A stretch of DNA of 64,000 bases from Streptomyces monashensis (GTDB lineage: Bacteria > Actinomycetota > Actinomycetes > Streptomycetales > Streptomycetaceae). The stretch is from positions 146,693-210,692 of the forward strand of contig NZ_MLYO01000072.1 of NCBI RefSeq assembly GCF_001866665.1, given 5' to 3'. The position numbers and the translations under genes are program-made. The notes beneath the pieces were generated by a model that saw only the letters and a program-made list of their open reading frames with translations, was not told where the DNA came from and did no database searches. This document shows positions 48,090 to 56,955 of the stretch, piece after piece; positions within the stretch are counted from its first letter, which is position 1; each line of letters begins with the position of its first letter.

Positions 48090-49652
48090 TCAGCGGTGGC
48101 TGAACCACGTCATGGAGGAGAGCGCCTTGTCGTCGTAGCCGAACAGGGCCTGGTTCTCCCAGCCGTTTCCGGACGTGGCGTCGGTCGGGTCCCAGCCGTT
48201 GCCGGACACGGCGGTCCAGGTGGCCTCCCAGGAGAAGACGCCGAGGCCACGACCGCCCGGGACCGCCTCCACGATGCTCGCGACGTCGTTCATCCACTTG
48301 GTCTGGCCGGCCACCGTCGCCGGGTAGCCGGAGACCAGCTTGGCGGTGGTGTCGATCTGGTTCTCCAGCGAGTCGTTGTTGGCCAGCGTGAAGGGGTACG
48401 CGGTCTCGGCGACGAAGACGGGCTTGCCGTAGCGGGAGGCCGCGTCGTCCAGGGTGGTCTGGAAGTCGGAGAGCGGGCCGTGCCAGTAGCCGTAGTACGA
48501 CAGTCCGATCGCGTCGAACTTCACGCCGTTGGCGACCGCGTTGTCGAACCACCACTCCGTGCCGGACTTGTCACCGCCCTTGGCCAGGTGCAGCGCGACG
48601 ACCGTGGACGAACTGACCGCCTTGGCCGCGTCGTAGCCCGAGTTGAGCAGGCCGGCCAGCTGGCTCCAGTTGGACGTGGATCCCTCGGACCACAGGATGC
48701 CGCCATTGATCTCATTGCCGATCTGGACCATGTCGGCGGTGGTGCCTTGAGCCTTCAACGCGTTCAGGACGTCGTACGTGTGGTTGTACACGTCCGTCTT
48801 GAGGTGACTGTATGTATGGCCCGTCCATGCGGCCGGCTTGGTCTGGGCCCCGGGGTCCGCCCAGGTGTCCGAGTAGTGGAAGTCGACCAGGAGCTTCATG
48901 CCCTGGGCCTTGATGCGCTTGGCCATCGCGAGGACGTGCGCCTTGTCGTTGAAGCCGTCCGCGGGGTTCACCCAGACCTTCAGGCGGGCGTAGTTCATGC
49001 CGTACGACTTCAGGATGGCCAGGGCGTCGCCCGTGGTGCCCGAACTCGTCTTGTAGACACCGCCCTTGGCCTCGCTCTTGGCGAGGGAGGAGATGTCGGC
49101 ACCGTGGATGGACGTGCCGGTGGTGCCGGACGTGAAGGTCAGATCGTCAACATTGATCCAGTTGCCGGCGTTCGCGTCACTGTTGATGCTGATGGTGCAC
49201 TGGCTGTTCGTCACCTTGATCGGCGTGACGATACGGATCCACCCACTGGACGAGATGGGCAGATCGGTGCGCTGTTCCGGACTCCCGCAATTCTTGAGCG
49301 CTATGTACGCGGCGTTCTGCCCGCCACTGGAGCGGACCCAGGCGGTCAACGTGTAGTTCCCGTTGGTCAGGCCCGACAGGTACTGGTACGTCTCCACCTT
49401 GTAGGCCGACGCCGCGTAGTGGGTGAGGCGGTAACTGCCGCTGTGCCCGCCGGACTCGGTGTACGAGGCGCCGGTGTCGCCGTACTCGGACCAGCCGGCG
49501 GGGGTGGCCGTGCCGGTGCCGTCGGCCTCGAAGCCGCCGTTGGTCAGCGTGCTCGCGGCGTGCGCGGCCTGCGCGGGCAGGAAGGCGAGGGCGAGCCCGG
49601 CCGTGAGGGGCAGCAGCAGGGCTCTGGTGGTGCGTCCGGGATGGAACTTCAT
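48090..49652 (-). CDS. Secreted arabinogalactan endo-beta-1,4-galactanase (GH53) with N-terminal carbohydrate-binding domain
   Basis: A 520-aa exported enzyme that cuts beta-1,4-galactan of pectin side chains. Signal peptide about 1-33. About 34-170 is a beta-sandwich domain similar to the galactan-binding module seen beside GH53 (STLTNGGFEADGTGTATPAGW ... GNWINVDDLTF). The GH53 barrel follows, with acid/base Glu314 in QIGNEINGG and nucleophile Glu416 in VAETAYP, both intact. AAGGGA lies 11 nt before the ATG. It is downstream of the GH42 gene on the same strand, beyond a 14-bp hairpin. Confidence 0.94.
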   Translation of the reverse strand: MKFHPGRTTRALLLPLTAGLALAFLPAQAAHAASTLTNGGFEADGTGTATPAGWSEYGDTGASYTESGGHSGSYRLTHYAASAYKVETYQYLSGLTNGNYTLTAWVRSSGGQNAAYIALKNCGSPEQRTDLPISSSGWIRIVTPIKVTNSQCTISINSDANAGNWINVDDLTFTSGTTGTSIHGADISSLAKSEAKGGVYKTSSGTTGDALAILKSYGMNYARLKVWVNPADGFNDKAHVLAMAKRIKAQGMKLLVDFHYSDTWADPGAQTKPAAWTGHTYSHLKTDVYNHTYDVLNALKAQGTTADMVQIGNEINGGILWSEGSTSNWSQLAGLLNSGYDAAKAVSSSTVVALHLAKGGDKSGTEWWFDNAVANGVKFDAIGLSYYGYWHGPLSDFQTTLDDAASRYGKPVFVAETAYPFTLANNDSLENQIDTTAKLVSGYPATVAGQTKWMNDVASIVEAVPGGRGLGVFSWEATWTAVSGNGWDPTDATSGNGWENQALFGYDDKALSSMTWFSHR

Positions 49653-49710
49653 CGTCCGTCGTCCCTTCGACGTGACTGGGGAGGGGACCTCCAGCGGGGC
49701 TGGAGGAGAA

Positions 49711-49752
49711 CCCCTCCGCCCGCGGCTCTCGTGGCACACGCGGGCGGAGGGG
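49711..49752 (-). terminator. Intercistronic 14-bp hairpin between GH42 and GH53 genes
   Basis: CCCCTCCGCCCGCG (49711-49724) and CGCGGGCGGAGGGG (49739-49752) are perfectly complementary over 14 bp with a 14-nt loop. It follows the GH42 stop directly. It may be a partial terminator setting the ratio of intracellular to secreted enzyme, or it may stabilise the upstream mRNA. Confidence 0.75.
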
Positions 49753-49759
49753 AGCCTGC

Positions 49760-51781
49760 TCAGCCGTCGAGTCGTACGACCCGGACGGCCCCTGCCGGGA
49801 CCGGGAGGCGGCCCGCGGCGCGTTCGCCCGTCAGCAGCTCGGTGCCGGGCGACTCCAGCGGCACCTTGGTGTCGCCGGCGGTGTGGTTGATCGCGAAGAG
49901 GTAGGTGCCCGACGCGCCGCTGCGGCGCACCACTTCGACGTCCCGGGGCAGGTCGGCACGCGGCGCGAGCCCGGCGTCGTCGGCGGCCCAGCCGATCAGG
50001 GCGTCCAGGCCCTGGGCGTCGAGGCGGGTGGAGACGTACCAGGCGGTGCCGTGGCCGAGCGGGTGCCGGGTGACGGCGGGGCGGCCGGCGGTGAGTCCGT
50101 CGGCGTAGGTCCACACGGTCTCGGCGCCGCGCGGCACGACGAACTCCGTCCACACGTCCCCGGTCAGCTCGGAGCCGTCGGGTCCGGTCAGCCGTACCCG
50201 CTCGTCCTTCAGCAGCGGCGAGAACTCCTCCACCGTCAGACCGAGGACGTCGCGCAGCGCGCCCGGGTAGGCGCCCTCGTGCACGGCGTCGTGCTCGTCG
50301 ACGATGCCGGAGAAGTACGACACCACGAGCGTGCCGCCGTTCTCGACGTACTCGCGGACGTTGTGCCCGGCCGCCTCCGTCATCAGGTACAGGGCCGGTA
50401 CGACGACAAGGGGATAGGCCGACAAGTCGGCTTCCGGGTGGGCGAAGTCGACCGTGAGGTGGCGGTCGTAGAGGGCCTCGTAGAACGAGTCGGCGCGTTC
50501 GCGCGGGTCGTGGTCCTCACTGGGGCGCCAGGAGAGGTTCTGTGCCCACCAGGACTGCCAGTCCCACAGCATGGCCGCGTCGGCCTCGGTCCGGGTGCCG
50601 CGGATCGGGCTCAACGACTCGACGGAGGCGCCGAGTTCGATCACCTCGCGCCACACGCGCGTGTCCGTGCCGCCGTGCGGCAGCATCGACGAGTGGAACT
50701 TCTCGGCGCCGCGCCGGGACTGGCGCCACTGGAAGAACATCGCGCCCTCGGAGCCGCGCGCCACGTGGCCGAGCGAGTTGCGGGCCATCTGGCCGGGGGC
50801 CTTCGCGGGGTTGCGGGGCTGCCAGTTGACGCCCGAGGTGGAGTGTTCGAGGAGCAGCCAGGGGGCACCACCGGCCACGGACCGGGTGAGGTCGGCGGCC
50901 ATCGCGAGGTTGACGTGGGTGCGGCGGCCGTCGGTGATCAGGTAGTGGTCGTTGGTGACGAGGTCGACCTCGCGGCCCCAGGCCCAGTAGTCGATCGAGT
51001 CGCACTGGCTGAGCGCGGTCATGAAGTTGGTGGTGACCGGAACACCGGGTGACAGGCGGTGCAGGATGTCGCGTTCGGCGGTGAAGTTCTCGCGGATGGT
51101 CGCGTCGGCGAACCGCTTGTAGTCCAGGGCCTGGCCCGGGTTGCCGACGGTCGGGGTGGCCCGGGGCGGGTTGATCTGCTCGAAGCCCGTGTAGCGCTGG
51201 CCCCAGAAGGCCGTCCCCCAGGCCTCGTTGACGGCTTCGACGGTACCGTGCGTCCGGGCGAGCCAGCGACGGAAGTGTGCGGCGCAGGAGTCGCAGTAGC
51301 AGGCCGAGACGGGGACGCCGTACTCGTTGTGCACGTGCCACAGGGCGAGTGCGGGGTGGTCGCCGTACCGCTCGGCGAGTTTCACGGTGACGGCCCTGGC
51401 CGCGGCCCGGTAGTCGGCGTTGCTGTGGCAGATCGCGCCACGGGAGCCGAACTCGTATCGCGTGCCGTCGGCGGTCACCGGCAGGGCCTCGGGGTGTGCG
51501 CGGTAGAACCAGGCGGGCGGGGCGACCGTCGGCGTGCCGAGGTCGACGCGGATGCCGTTCTCGTGGAGCAGGCCGATCACCCGGTCGAGCCAGCCGAAGT
51601 CGTACTCCCCCGGGGCGGGTTCCAGCAGGGCCCAGGAGAAGATCCCGACGCTCACCATCGTGACGCCGGCCTCGCGCATCAGCCGGACGTCCTCCTGCCA
51701 GACGCTTTCCGGCCACTGCTCGGGGTTGTAGTCGCCACCGAAGGCGAGCCTGGTGAGGCCCCTGGGGCTGGTGTCCGGCAT
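49760..51781 (-). CDS. Beta-galactosidase, GH42 family
   Basis: A 673-aa intracellular beta-galactosidase. The TIM barrel begins LAFGGDYNPEQWPESVWQED, the classic GH42 start. Acid/base Glu153 is in WHVHNEYG and nucleophile Glu312 in LLLEHSTSGVNW. The zinc-binding cysteines ACYCDSC follow Glu153. The trimerisation and C-terminal beta domains are complete. There is no signal peptide, so it releases galactose from imported galacto-oligosaccharides. The start is ATG 51781, preceded by GGGAGA. It is divergent from the ABC importer operon and shares LacI-type operators with it. Confidence 0.95.
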   Translation of the reverse strand: MPDTSPRGLTRLAFGGDYNPEQWPESVWQEDVRLMREAGVTMVSVGIFSWALLEPAPGEYDFGWLDRVIGLLHENGIRVDLGTPTVAPPAWFYRAHPEALPVTADGTRYEFGSRGAICHSNADYRAAARAVTVKLAERYGDHPALALWHVHNEYGVPVSACYCDSCAAHFRRWLARTHGTVEAVNEAWGTAFWGQRYTGFEQINPPRATPTVGNPGQALDYKRFADATIRENFTAERDILHRLSPGVPVTTNFMTALSQCDSIDYWAWGREVDLVTNDHYLITDGRRTHVNLAMAADLTRSVAGGAPWLLLEHSTSGVNWQPRNPAKAPGQMARNSLGHVARGSEGAMFFQWRQSRRGAEKFHSSMLPHGGTDTRVWREVIELGASVESLSPIRGTRTEADAAMLWDWQSWWAQNLSWRPSEDHDPRERADSFYEALYDRHLTVDFAHPEADLSAYPLVVVPALYLMTEAAGHNVREYVENGGTLVVSYFSGIVDEHDAVHEGAYPGALRDVLGLTVEEFSPLLKDERVRLTGPDGSELTGDVWTEFVVPRGAETVWTYADGLTAGRPAVTRHPLGHGTAWYVSTRLDAQGLDALIGWAADDAGLAPRADLPRDVEVVRRSGASGTYLFAINHTAGDTKVPLESPGTELLTGERAAGRLPVPAGAVRVVRLDG

Positions 51782-51807
51782 GGGTGTCTCCCGTTGAATC
51801 GATCATT

Positions 51808-51821
51808 TGGGAACGTGCACA
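51808..51821. promoter_or_regulatory. LacI-type operator O1 (GH42 side)
   Basis: TGGGAACGTGCACA matches O3 at 13 of 14 positions and lies about 25 nt upstream of the GH42 start, downstream of the predicted leftward promoter. Confidence 0.6.
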
Positions 51822-51845
51822 CACAGCAGCGGCGGTGCGAGCCCA

Positions 51846-51875
51846 ACATAACCGCACAGCAACAACCATTGACAA
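51846..51875 (-). promoter_or_regulatory. Candidate leftward promoter of GH42-GH53
   Basis: Reading leftward, TTGTCA (51875-51870) and TTATGT (51851-51846) with an 18-nt spacer. Its -35 box overlaps the rightward -35 box, so only one direction can be used at a time at a given moment. Confidence 0.5.
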
Positions 51876-51897
51876 GTGTCCGGGATGTTTCTCTACT
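51869..51897 (+). promoter_or_regulatory. Candidate rightward promoter of the galactan ABC operon
   Basis: TTGACA (51869-51874), the exact -35 consensus, and TCTACT (51892-51897) with a 17-nt spacer. Transcription would start near 51904, inside operator O2. Confidence 0.6.
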
Positions 51898-51910
51898 GTG
51901 AACGCTCACA
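51897..51910. promoter_or_regulatory. LacI-type operator O2 (covers the rightward transcription start)
   Basis: TGTGAACGCTCACA is symmetric at 12 of 14 positions with a central CG. It overlaps the end of the -10 box and the predicted start of the ABC operon, the ideal position for repression. Confidence 0.65.
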
Positions 51911-51951
51911 GAAGCATGGCAGGGGGGTCCGCCAGGTGAGGACCCGGTTCA

Positions 51952-51965
51952 TGTGAACGTGCACA
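51952..51965. promoter_or_regulatory. LacI-type operator O3 (ABC operon leader)
   Basis: TGTGAACGTGCACA, with flanking A and T symmetric at 14 of 16 positions. It lies 53 nt before the binding-protein start and 55 nt from O2 centre to centre, a distance that would allow looping or cooperative binding. Confidence 0.65.
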
Positions 51966-52017
51966 TCTGCATGGCAGGTCCCCGCAGGAGGCGGGGACCC
52001 AGGTCAGGGGAGAAACC

Positions 52018-53334
52018 ATGCCGCACACGAAGCGTCGTCGCCTCGTGACAACCGCCCTCTCCGTCGCGCTCGGCGCGACCACCCTCGCCGCCTGCGGCTC
52101 CGGGGACGACAGCACATCCGGGTCCGGTCCGGTCTCGCTGACGTACTGGACCTGGACGCCCGGCATGGACAAGGTCGTCGACCTGTGGAACAAGGGGCCG
52201 GGCAGGAAGGACCGGATCACGGTCACGGTGAAGAAGCAGGCGTCCGGCGACACGCTGGTCACCAAGATCCTCACCGCGCACAAGGCGAAGAAGGCCCCGG
52301 ACCTGGTGCAGGCCGAGTACCAGGCGCTGCCGACCCTGGTCAGCAACGACGCGCTGGCCGACATCTCCCAGCAGGTCGGTGACATCAAGGGCAAGTTCGC
52401 CGACGGCGTCTGGCAGCAGACCACGCTCGGCACGAAGGCCGTCTACGCCGTCCCGCAGGACATCGGCCCGATGATGTTCTACTACCGCGCGGACCTGTTC
52501 GAGAAGTACGGCCTGACGGTCCCCACCACCTGGGAGCAGTTCGCCCAGACCGCCCGCCAGTTGAAGAAGAAGGCGCCGGACAAGGACCTGACCACCTTCT
52601 CCGCCAACGACTCCGGACTCTTCGCCGGTCTCGCCCAGCAGGCCGGCGCCAGGTGGTGGACCGCCTCGGGCGGCAAGTGGAAGGTCGCCATCGACGACAC
52701 GGCCACCCGGAAGGTCGCCGCGTTCTGGGGCGGGCTGGTCAAGGAGGGCGTCATCGACAACCAGCCGATGTACACCCCGGCCTGGAACAAGGCGCTGGAC
52801 ACCGGCAAGCAGCTCGCCTGGGTGAGCGCCGTGTGGGCGCCGGGCACGCTGGCCACCGCCGCGCCCGACACGAAGGGCAAGTGGGCGATGGCCCCGCTGC
52901 CGCAGTGGTCGGCGACCGAGGACGTGACCGGCAGCTGGGGCGGTTCCTCCACGGCCGTGACCACCGACTCCGCGCACAAGGAGGCGGCCGCGAAGTTCGC
53001 CGCCTGGCTGAACACCGACCACGACGCCCTCAACGCACTGGCCAAGGACGGCGGCATCTACCCGGCCTCCACGTCCGCGCAGCTCAGCGGCGCCTTCTCC
53101 AATCCGCCGGACTACTTCTCGAACCAGGCCGACTTCTACACCAGGGCCGCCGACATCGCGAAGACCACGGCGCCCTCGGCCTGGGGCCCGAACGTGAACG
53201 TCGCCTACACCTCGTTCAACGACGCCTTCGGCTCCGCCGCCAAGAACAAGTCGGACTTCGCCGCCGCCCTGAAGAAGATGCAGGACGACACGGTCGCGGA
53301 CATGAAGAAGCAGGGCTTCGAGGTCTCCCGGTGA
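52018..53334 (+). CDS. ABC importer sugar-binding lipoprotein
   Basis: A 438-aa extracellular solute-binding protein of family 1 (carbohydrate type). The signal peptide ends in the lipobox TLAACGSG with Cys26. The mature part shows the typical VSLTYWTWTPGMDKVVDLWN start, GAKAVYAVPQDIGPMMFYYR-like hinge segments and many aromatic residues that bind sugars. By context it binds galacto-oligosaccharides from galactan. It is the first gene of a four-gene operon. AGGGGAGAAACC precedes the ATG. Confidence 0.93.
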   Translation: MPHTKRRRLVTTALSVALGATTLAACGSGDDSTSGSGPVSLTYWTWTPGMDKVVDLWNKGPGRKDRITVTVKKQASGDTLVTKILTAHKAKKAPDLVQAEYQALPTLVSNDALADISQQVGDIKGKFADGVWQQTTLGTKAVYAVPQDIGPMMFYYRADLFEKYGLTVPTTWEQFAQTARQLKKKAPDKDLTTFSANDSGLFAGLAQQAGARWWTASGGKWKVAIDDTATRKVAAFWGGLVKEGVIDNQPMYTPAWNKALDTGKQLAWVSAVWAPGTLATAAPDTKGKWAMAPLPQWSATEDVTGSWGGSSTAVTTDSAHKEAAAKFAAWLNTDHDALNALAKDGGIYPASTSAQLSGAFSNPPDYFSNQADFYTRAADIAKTTAPSAWGPNVNVAYTSFNDAFGSAAKNKSDFAAALKKMQDDTVADMKKQGFEVSR

Positions 53335-54269
53335 CCAGCCCCGCACGCCGGAGGTCGTACGGGGTCAAGGGGGCTCCGTACACCTTCCTCCTCCCCGCGT
53401 CCCTGCTGTTCGTCCTCTTCTTCGCGCTGCCCATCGGCTACGCCGTCTTCCTCAGCTTCCGCAAGGTGCACGTCTCCGGGCTCGGGCTCGGCGCGAACGC
53501 CCGCAGCGAGGTCTGGGCGGGCTTCGCGAACTACACCGAGGCCTTCAAGGACAGCGAACTACTGCACGGTGCGCTGCGTGTGCTCGGCTACGGCTGCATC
53601 GTCGTCCCGGTGATGCTGGGCCTCGCCCTGTTGTTCGCGCTGATGCTGGACTCCGAGAAGGTACGGTTCGCCCCGTTCACCCGGCTCGCAGTCTTCCTCC
53701 CGTACGCCATTCCCGGTGTGGTGGCCGCGCTGTTGTGGGGCTTCCTCTATCTGCCGAGCGTCAGCCCGTTCTACTACGTGCTCGCCAAGCTCCACCTGCC
53801 CCAGCCGAACCTGCTGGACGGCGGCCCGCTCTATCTCGCCCTGTCGAACATCGCGGTCTGGGGCGGCACCGGCTTCAACATGATCGTCATCTACACGTCG
53901 TTGAGGTCCATTCCGGCCGAGGTGTACGAGGCGGCGAAGCTGGACGGCGCCACCCCGCTGCAGACCGCCCTGAAGATCAAGATCCCGATGGTGGCGCCCT
54001 CGCTGGTGCTGACCTTCTTCTTCTCGATCATCGCGACACTCCAGGTCTTCAACGAGCCGACGACCCTCAAGCCGCTCACCAACTCCGTCAACACGACGTG
54101 GAGTCCGTTGATGAAGGTGTACCAGGACGCCTTCGGCCGGAACGACATCTACTCGGCGGCCGCCGAGTCCACCCTGATTGCCCTGGCCACGCTGCTGCTG
54201 TCGTTCGGGTTCCTGCGAGCCGCGAACCGCCGGAACACGCGGGACGTCAGTGAAGGAGACGCGCGATGA
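53331..54269 (+). CDS. ABC sugar permease, MalF/UgpA type
   Basis: A 312-aa membrane protein with six helices. The cytoplasmic coupling loop EAAKLDGATPLQTALKIKIP (EAAxxDGA motif) contacts the ATPase. Starts at GTG 53331, overlapping the binding-protein stop (GTGA). The ATPase is not encoded in this operon, so a shared MsiK-type ATPase elsewhere is the likely energy source, as is usual in Streptomyces. Confidence 0.94.
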   Translation: MTSPARRRSYGVKGAPYTFLLPASLLFVLFFALPIGYAVFLSFRKVHVSGLGLGANARSEVWAGFANYTEAFKDSELLHGALRVLGYGCIVVPVMLGLALLFALMLDSEKVRFAPFTRLAVFLPYAIPGVVAALLWGFLYLPSVSPFYYVLAKLHLPQPNLLDGGPLYLALSNIAVWGGTGFNMIVIYTSLRSIPAEVYEAAKLDGATPLQTALKIKIPMVAPSLVLTFFFSIIATLQVFNEPTTLKPLTNSVNTTWSPLMKVYQDAFGRNDIYSAAAESTLIALATLLLSFGFLRAANRRNTRDVSEGDAR

Positions 54270-55171
54270 GTTCTCTTGCGCTGCGCAAGGCGGCCCCGGC
54301 CGCGGGCACCACCCCGGGCACGGCCCAGGGCCCGCCGCTGCGCCGCCGGATCGCACTGGTGCCGACGGTCACGCTGCTGATCGGGGCCATCTACACGCTG
54401 CTGCCGGTCGCGTGGGTGGTGATCGCGTCCACCAAGTCCGGGCACGAGCTGTTCTCCACCTTCACCTTCCTGCCGGGCACCGGGTTCACGCAGAACATCA
54501 AGGACCTGAACGCCTACCGCGGGGGCGTCTACTGGACGTGGATGGGCAACTCCGCCCTGTACGCCGGTCTGGGCGCCCTGCTCTCCACCGCCGTCTCGGC
54601 GTTCAGCGGCTACGCACTCGCGACCTACCGCTTCAGGGGCCGCGAGACGATCTTCAACGTCCTGCTCGCGGGCGTGCTGATGCCACCGGTGATCCTCGCC
54701 GTCCCGCAGTACCTGCTGCTGGCGAAGGCGAACCTCACGGACTCCTACCTGTCCGTGCTGCTGCCGCAGATCCTCTCGCCGTACGGGGTCTACCTCGCCC
54801 GGATCTACTCCGCCGCGGCCGTCCCCGCCGACGTGGTGGAGGCCGGGCGGATGGACGGGGCGAGCGAGTGGCGGATCTTCACCCGGATCGCGCTGCCGAT
54901 GATGATCCCGGGCATGGTCACCGTGTTCCTGTTCCAGTTCGTCGCGATCTGGAACAACTTCCTGCTGCCGTTCATCATGCTCAGCGACGACGAGAAGTTC
55001 CCGCTCACGCTGGGCCTGTACACGCTGCTGGAACAGGGCTCCAACACCCCGGCGCTGTACACCCTCGTGATCACGGGCGGGTTCCTCGCGGTCCTCCCGC
55101 TGATCGCCCTGTTCCTGGTCGTTCAGCGGTTCTGGAGCCTCGACCTGCTGTCCGGGGCCGTAAAGTCATGA
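54266..55171 (+). CDS. ABC sugar permease, MalG/UgpE type
   Basis: A 301-aa partner permease with six helices; its coupling loop is EAGRMDGASEWRIFTRIALP. The N-terminal 35 residues are Ala/Pro/Thr-rich and cytosolic. The start overlaps the stop of the first permease (ATGA), and its own stop overlaps the LacI start in the same way, so all four genes of the operon are translationally coupled. Confidence 0.94.
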   Translation: MSSLALRKAAPAAGTTPGTAQGPPLRRRIALVPTVTLLIGAIYTLLPVAWVVIASTKSGHELFSTFTFLPGTGFTQNIKDLNAYRGGVYWTWMGNSALYAGLGALLSTAVSAFSGYALATYRFRGRETIFNVLLAGVLMPPVILAVPQYLLLAKANLTDSYLSVLLPQILSPYGVYLARIYSAAAVPADVVEAGRMDGASEWRIFTRIALPMMIPGMVTVFLFQFVAIWNNFLLPFIMLSDDEKFPLTLGLYTLLEQGSNTPALYTLVITGGFLAVLPLIALFLVVQRFWSLDLLSGAVKS

Positions 55172-56199
55172 CCATGAGCAATCCGGGGGGCCGGCGCAAA
55201 CCGCCGACGATCCACGACGTGGCGCGCGAGGCAGGCGTCTCGCGCGGCACCGTCTCGCGCGTGCTCAACGGCGGGCACTACGTCTCCCCCGCCGCGCAGG
55301 AGGCGGTCGACGCCGCCATCCGCAGGACCGGGTACGTCGTGAACCGGCACGCCCGCTCACTGATCACCGGACGCTCCGACTCGGTCGGCTTTCTGCTGAC
55401 CGAGCCGCAGGAGCGGTTCTTCGAGGACCCCAACTTCAATGTCCTGCTGCGCGGTTGCACCCAGGCGCTGGCCGCGCACGACGTGCCGCTCCTGCTGATG
55501 CTGGCGGGCACCGAGGACGAACGGCGGCGCATCACGCGGTACATCACCGCCGGGCACGTCGACGGGGTGCTGCTGGTCTCCAGCCACTCCGGCGATCCGG
55601 TCGCGGAGGAACTGCGGGAGGCGGGCGTGCCGCTCGTCGCCTGCGGCAAGCCCATCGGCCTGGGTTCGAAGGTGAGTTACGTGGCCGCCGACGACCGGGA
55701 CGGCGCGCGGGACATGGTCCGGCATCTGCTGTCGCTGGGCCGGCGCCGGATCGGTGTGGTCACCGGTCCGCTGGACACGCCGGGCGGTGTGGAGCGGCTC
55801 GCCGGGTACAAGGAGGTGCTCACCGAGGCCGGTATCGCTGTCGACGAACGGCTCGTCGTCTCCGGCGACTACAGCCGGGCGAGCGGTGAGGCGGGCGCGG
55901 AGCGGCTGCTGGCGCGGGCCCCGGAGATGGACGCGGTGTTCGTGGCCTCCGACCTGATGGCCCAGGGCGTGCTGTCCGCGCTGCACCGGGCCGGAAGGCG
56001 CGTGCCGGATGACATCGCTGTCGGCGGTTTCGACGACTCCCCGGCGGCGACGGCGGCGACTCCGGCCCTGACGACGATCAGGCAGCCGTGGGACCGGATC
56101 AGCAGCGAGATGGTGCGGGTGCTGCTCGCGCAGATCGGCGGGGAGGACCCGGCGGCGGTGATCCTGCCGACGGAGCTCGTTCGACGCGAGTCGGCGTGA
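55168..56199 (+). CDS. LacI family repressor of the galactan locus
   Basis: A 343-aa LacI/GalR regulator. The N-terminal helix-turn-helix is TIHDVAREAGVSRGTVSRVLN (about 14-34) plus the hinge helix. A periplasmic-binding-like sensor domain follows (ARSLITGRSDSVGFLLTEPQ ... IAVGGFDDSPAATAATPALTTIRQP). As last gene of the importer operon, it probably senses galactose or a galacto-oligosaccharide and releases the three operators at 51808-51965. ATG at 55168 overlaps the permease stop; ATG 55174 is also possible. Confidence 0.94.
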   Translation: MTMSNPGGRRKPPTIHDVAREAGVSRGTVSRVLNGGHYVSPAAQEAVDAAIRRTGYVVNRHARSLITGRSDSVGFLLTEPQERFFEDPNFNVLLRGCTQALAAHDVPLLLMLAGTEDERRRITRYITAGHVDGVLLVSSHSGDPVAEELREAGVPLVACGKPIGLGSKVSYVAADDRDGARDMVRHLLSLGRRRIGVVTGPLDTPGGVERLAGYKEVLTEAGIAVDERLVVSGDYSRASGEAGAERLLARAPEMDAVFVASDLMAQGVLSALHRAGRRVPDDIAVGGFDDSPAATAATPALTTIRQPWDRISSEMVRVLLAQIGGEDPAAVILPTELVRRESA

Positions 56200-56229
56200 G
56201 CGCTGCGCGGTGAACGCCGGGAAGGGTCG

Positions 56230-56955
56230 TCAGGCGTCTGCGGCTCCGTGGGGGTCGATCGCGCGGTTCCCGGCGCCCCCGCGGGGCGCGACCAGGCCGG
56301 TTTCGTAGGCGAGCACCACCGCCTGGGCCCGGTCGCGCAGGCCCAGTTTGGCGAAGATGCGGGCCACGTGGGACTTGACCGTGGCCTCGCTCAGGGTCAG
56401 TTCGGTGGCCAGTTCCGTGTTGGACAGGCCGCGGCCCATCAGGGTCAGGACCTCGCGCTCGCGGGGCGTGAGCGCGGCCAGGTCGGCGGGCGGTGCCGTC
56501 GCCGTGCGCACGGCCTCGGCCGCGTAGCGCTCCACCAGGCGCCGGGTGATCTGCGGGGCGAGCAGGGCGTCACCGGTGCCGACGAGGCGGACGGCCGCCG
56601 CGAGGTGCTCCGGGGTGACGTCCTTCAGCAGAAAGCCGCCGGCGCCGATCGACAGGGCCTCGTACACGTACCGGTCCAGGTCGAAGGTGGTCAGCATGAG
56701 GACCCGGCAGTCGGGGGTCCGCGCCAGGATGCGCCGGGTGGCCTCCAGTCCGTCCATGACCGGCATGCGGATGTCCATCAGCACGACGTCCGGGCGCAGT
56801 TCACGGACCGCGGCGACCGCCTCGGCGCCGTCGGCGGCCTCGCCCACGACGTCGATGCCGCGTGCGGTGAGGATGAGCCGGAAGCCGGTACGGATCAGGG
56901 TCTGGTCGTCCGCGATCAGGACCCGGGGTGTCCGCTCGGGCGCGCCGGCCGTCAT
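56230..56955 (-). CDS. NarL/FixJ family response regulator
   Basis: A 241-aa response regulator. The receiver domain carries acidic pocket ADD (15-17), phosphorylated Asp61 in VVLMDIRMPVMDG, Thr in MLTTF and Lys in LLKDV. The C-terminal LuxR-type helix-turn-helix reads ALTPREREVLTLMGRGLSNTELATELTLSEATVKSHVARIFAKLGL. Its ATG overlaps the histidine-kinase stop by 4 nt (56952-56955), so the pair is coupled. Its targets are unknown. Confidence 0.95.
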   Translation of the reverse strand: MTAGAPERTPRVLIADDQTLIRTGFRLILTARGIDVVGEAADGAEAVAAVRELRPDVVLMDIRMPVMDGLEATRRILARTPDCRVLMLTTFDLDRYVYEALSIGAGGFLLKDVTPEHLAAAVRLVGTGDALLAPQITRRLVERYAAEAVRTATAPPADLAALTPREREVLTLMGRGLSNTELATELTLSEATVKSHVARIFAKLGLRDRAQAVVLAYETGLVAPRGGAGNRAIDPHGAADA

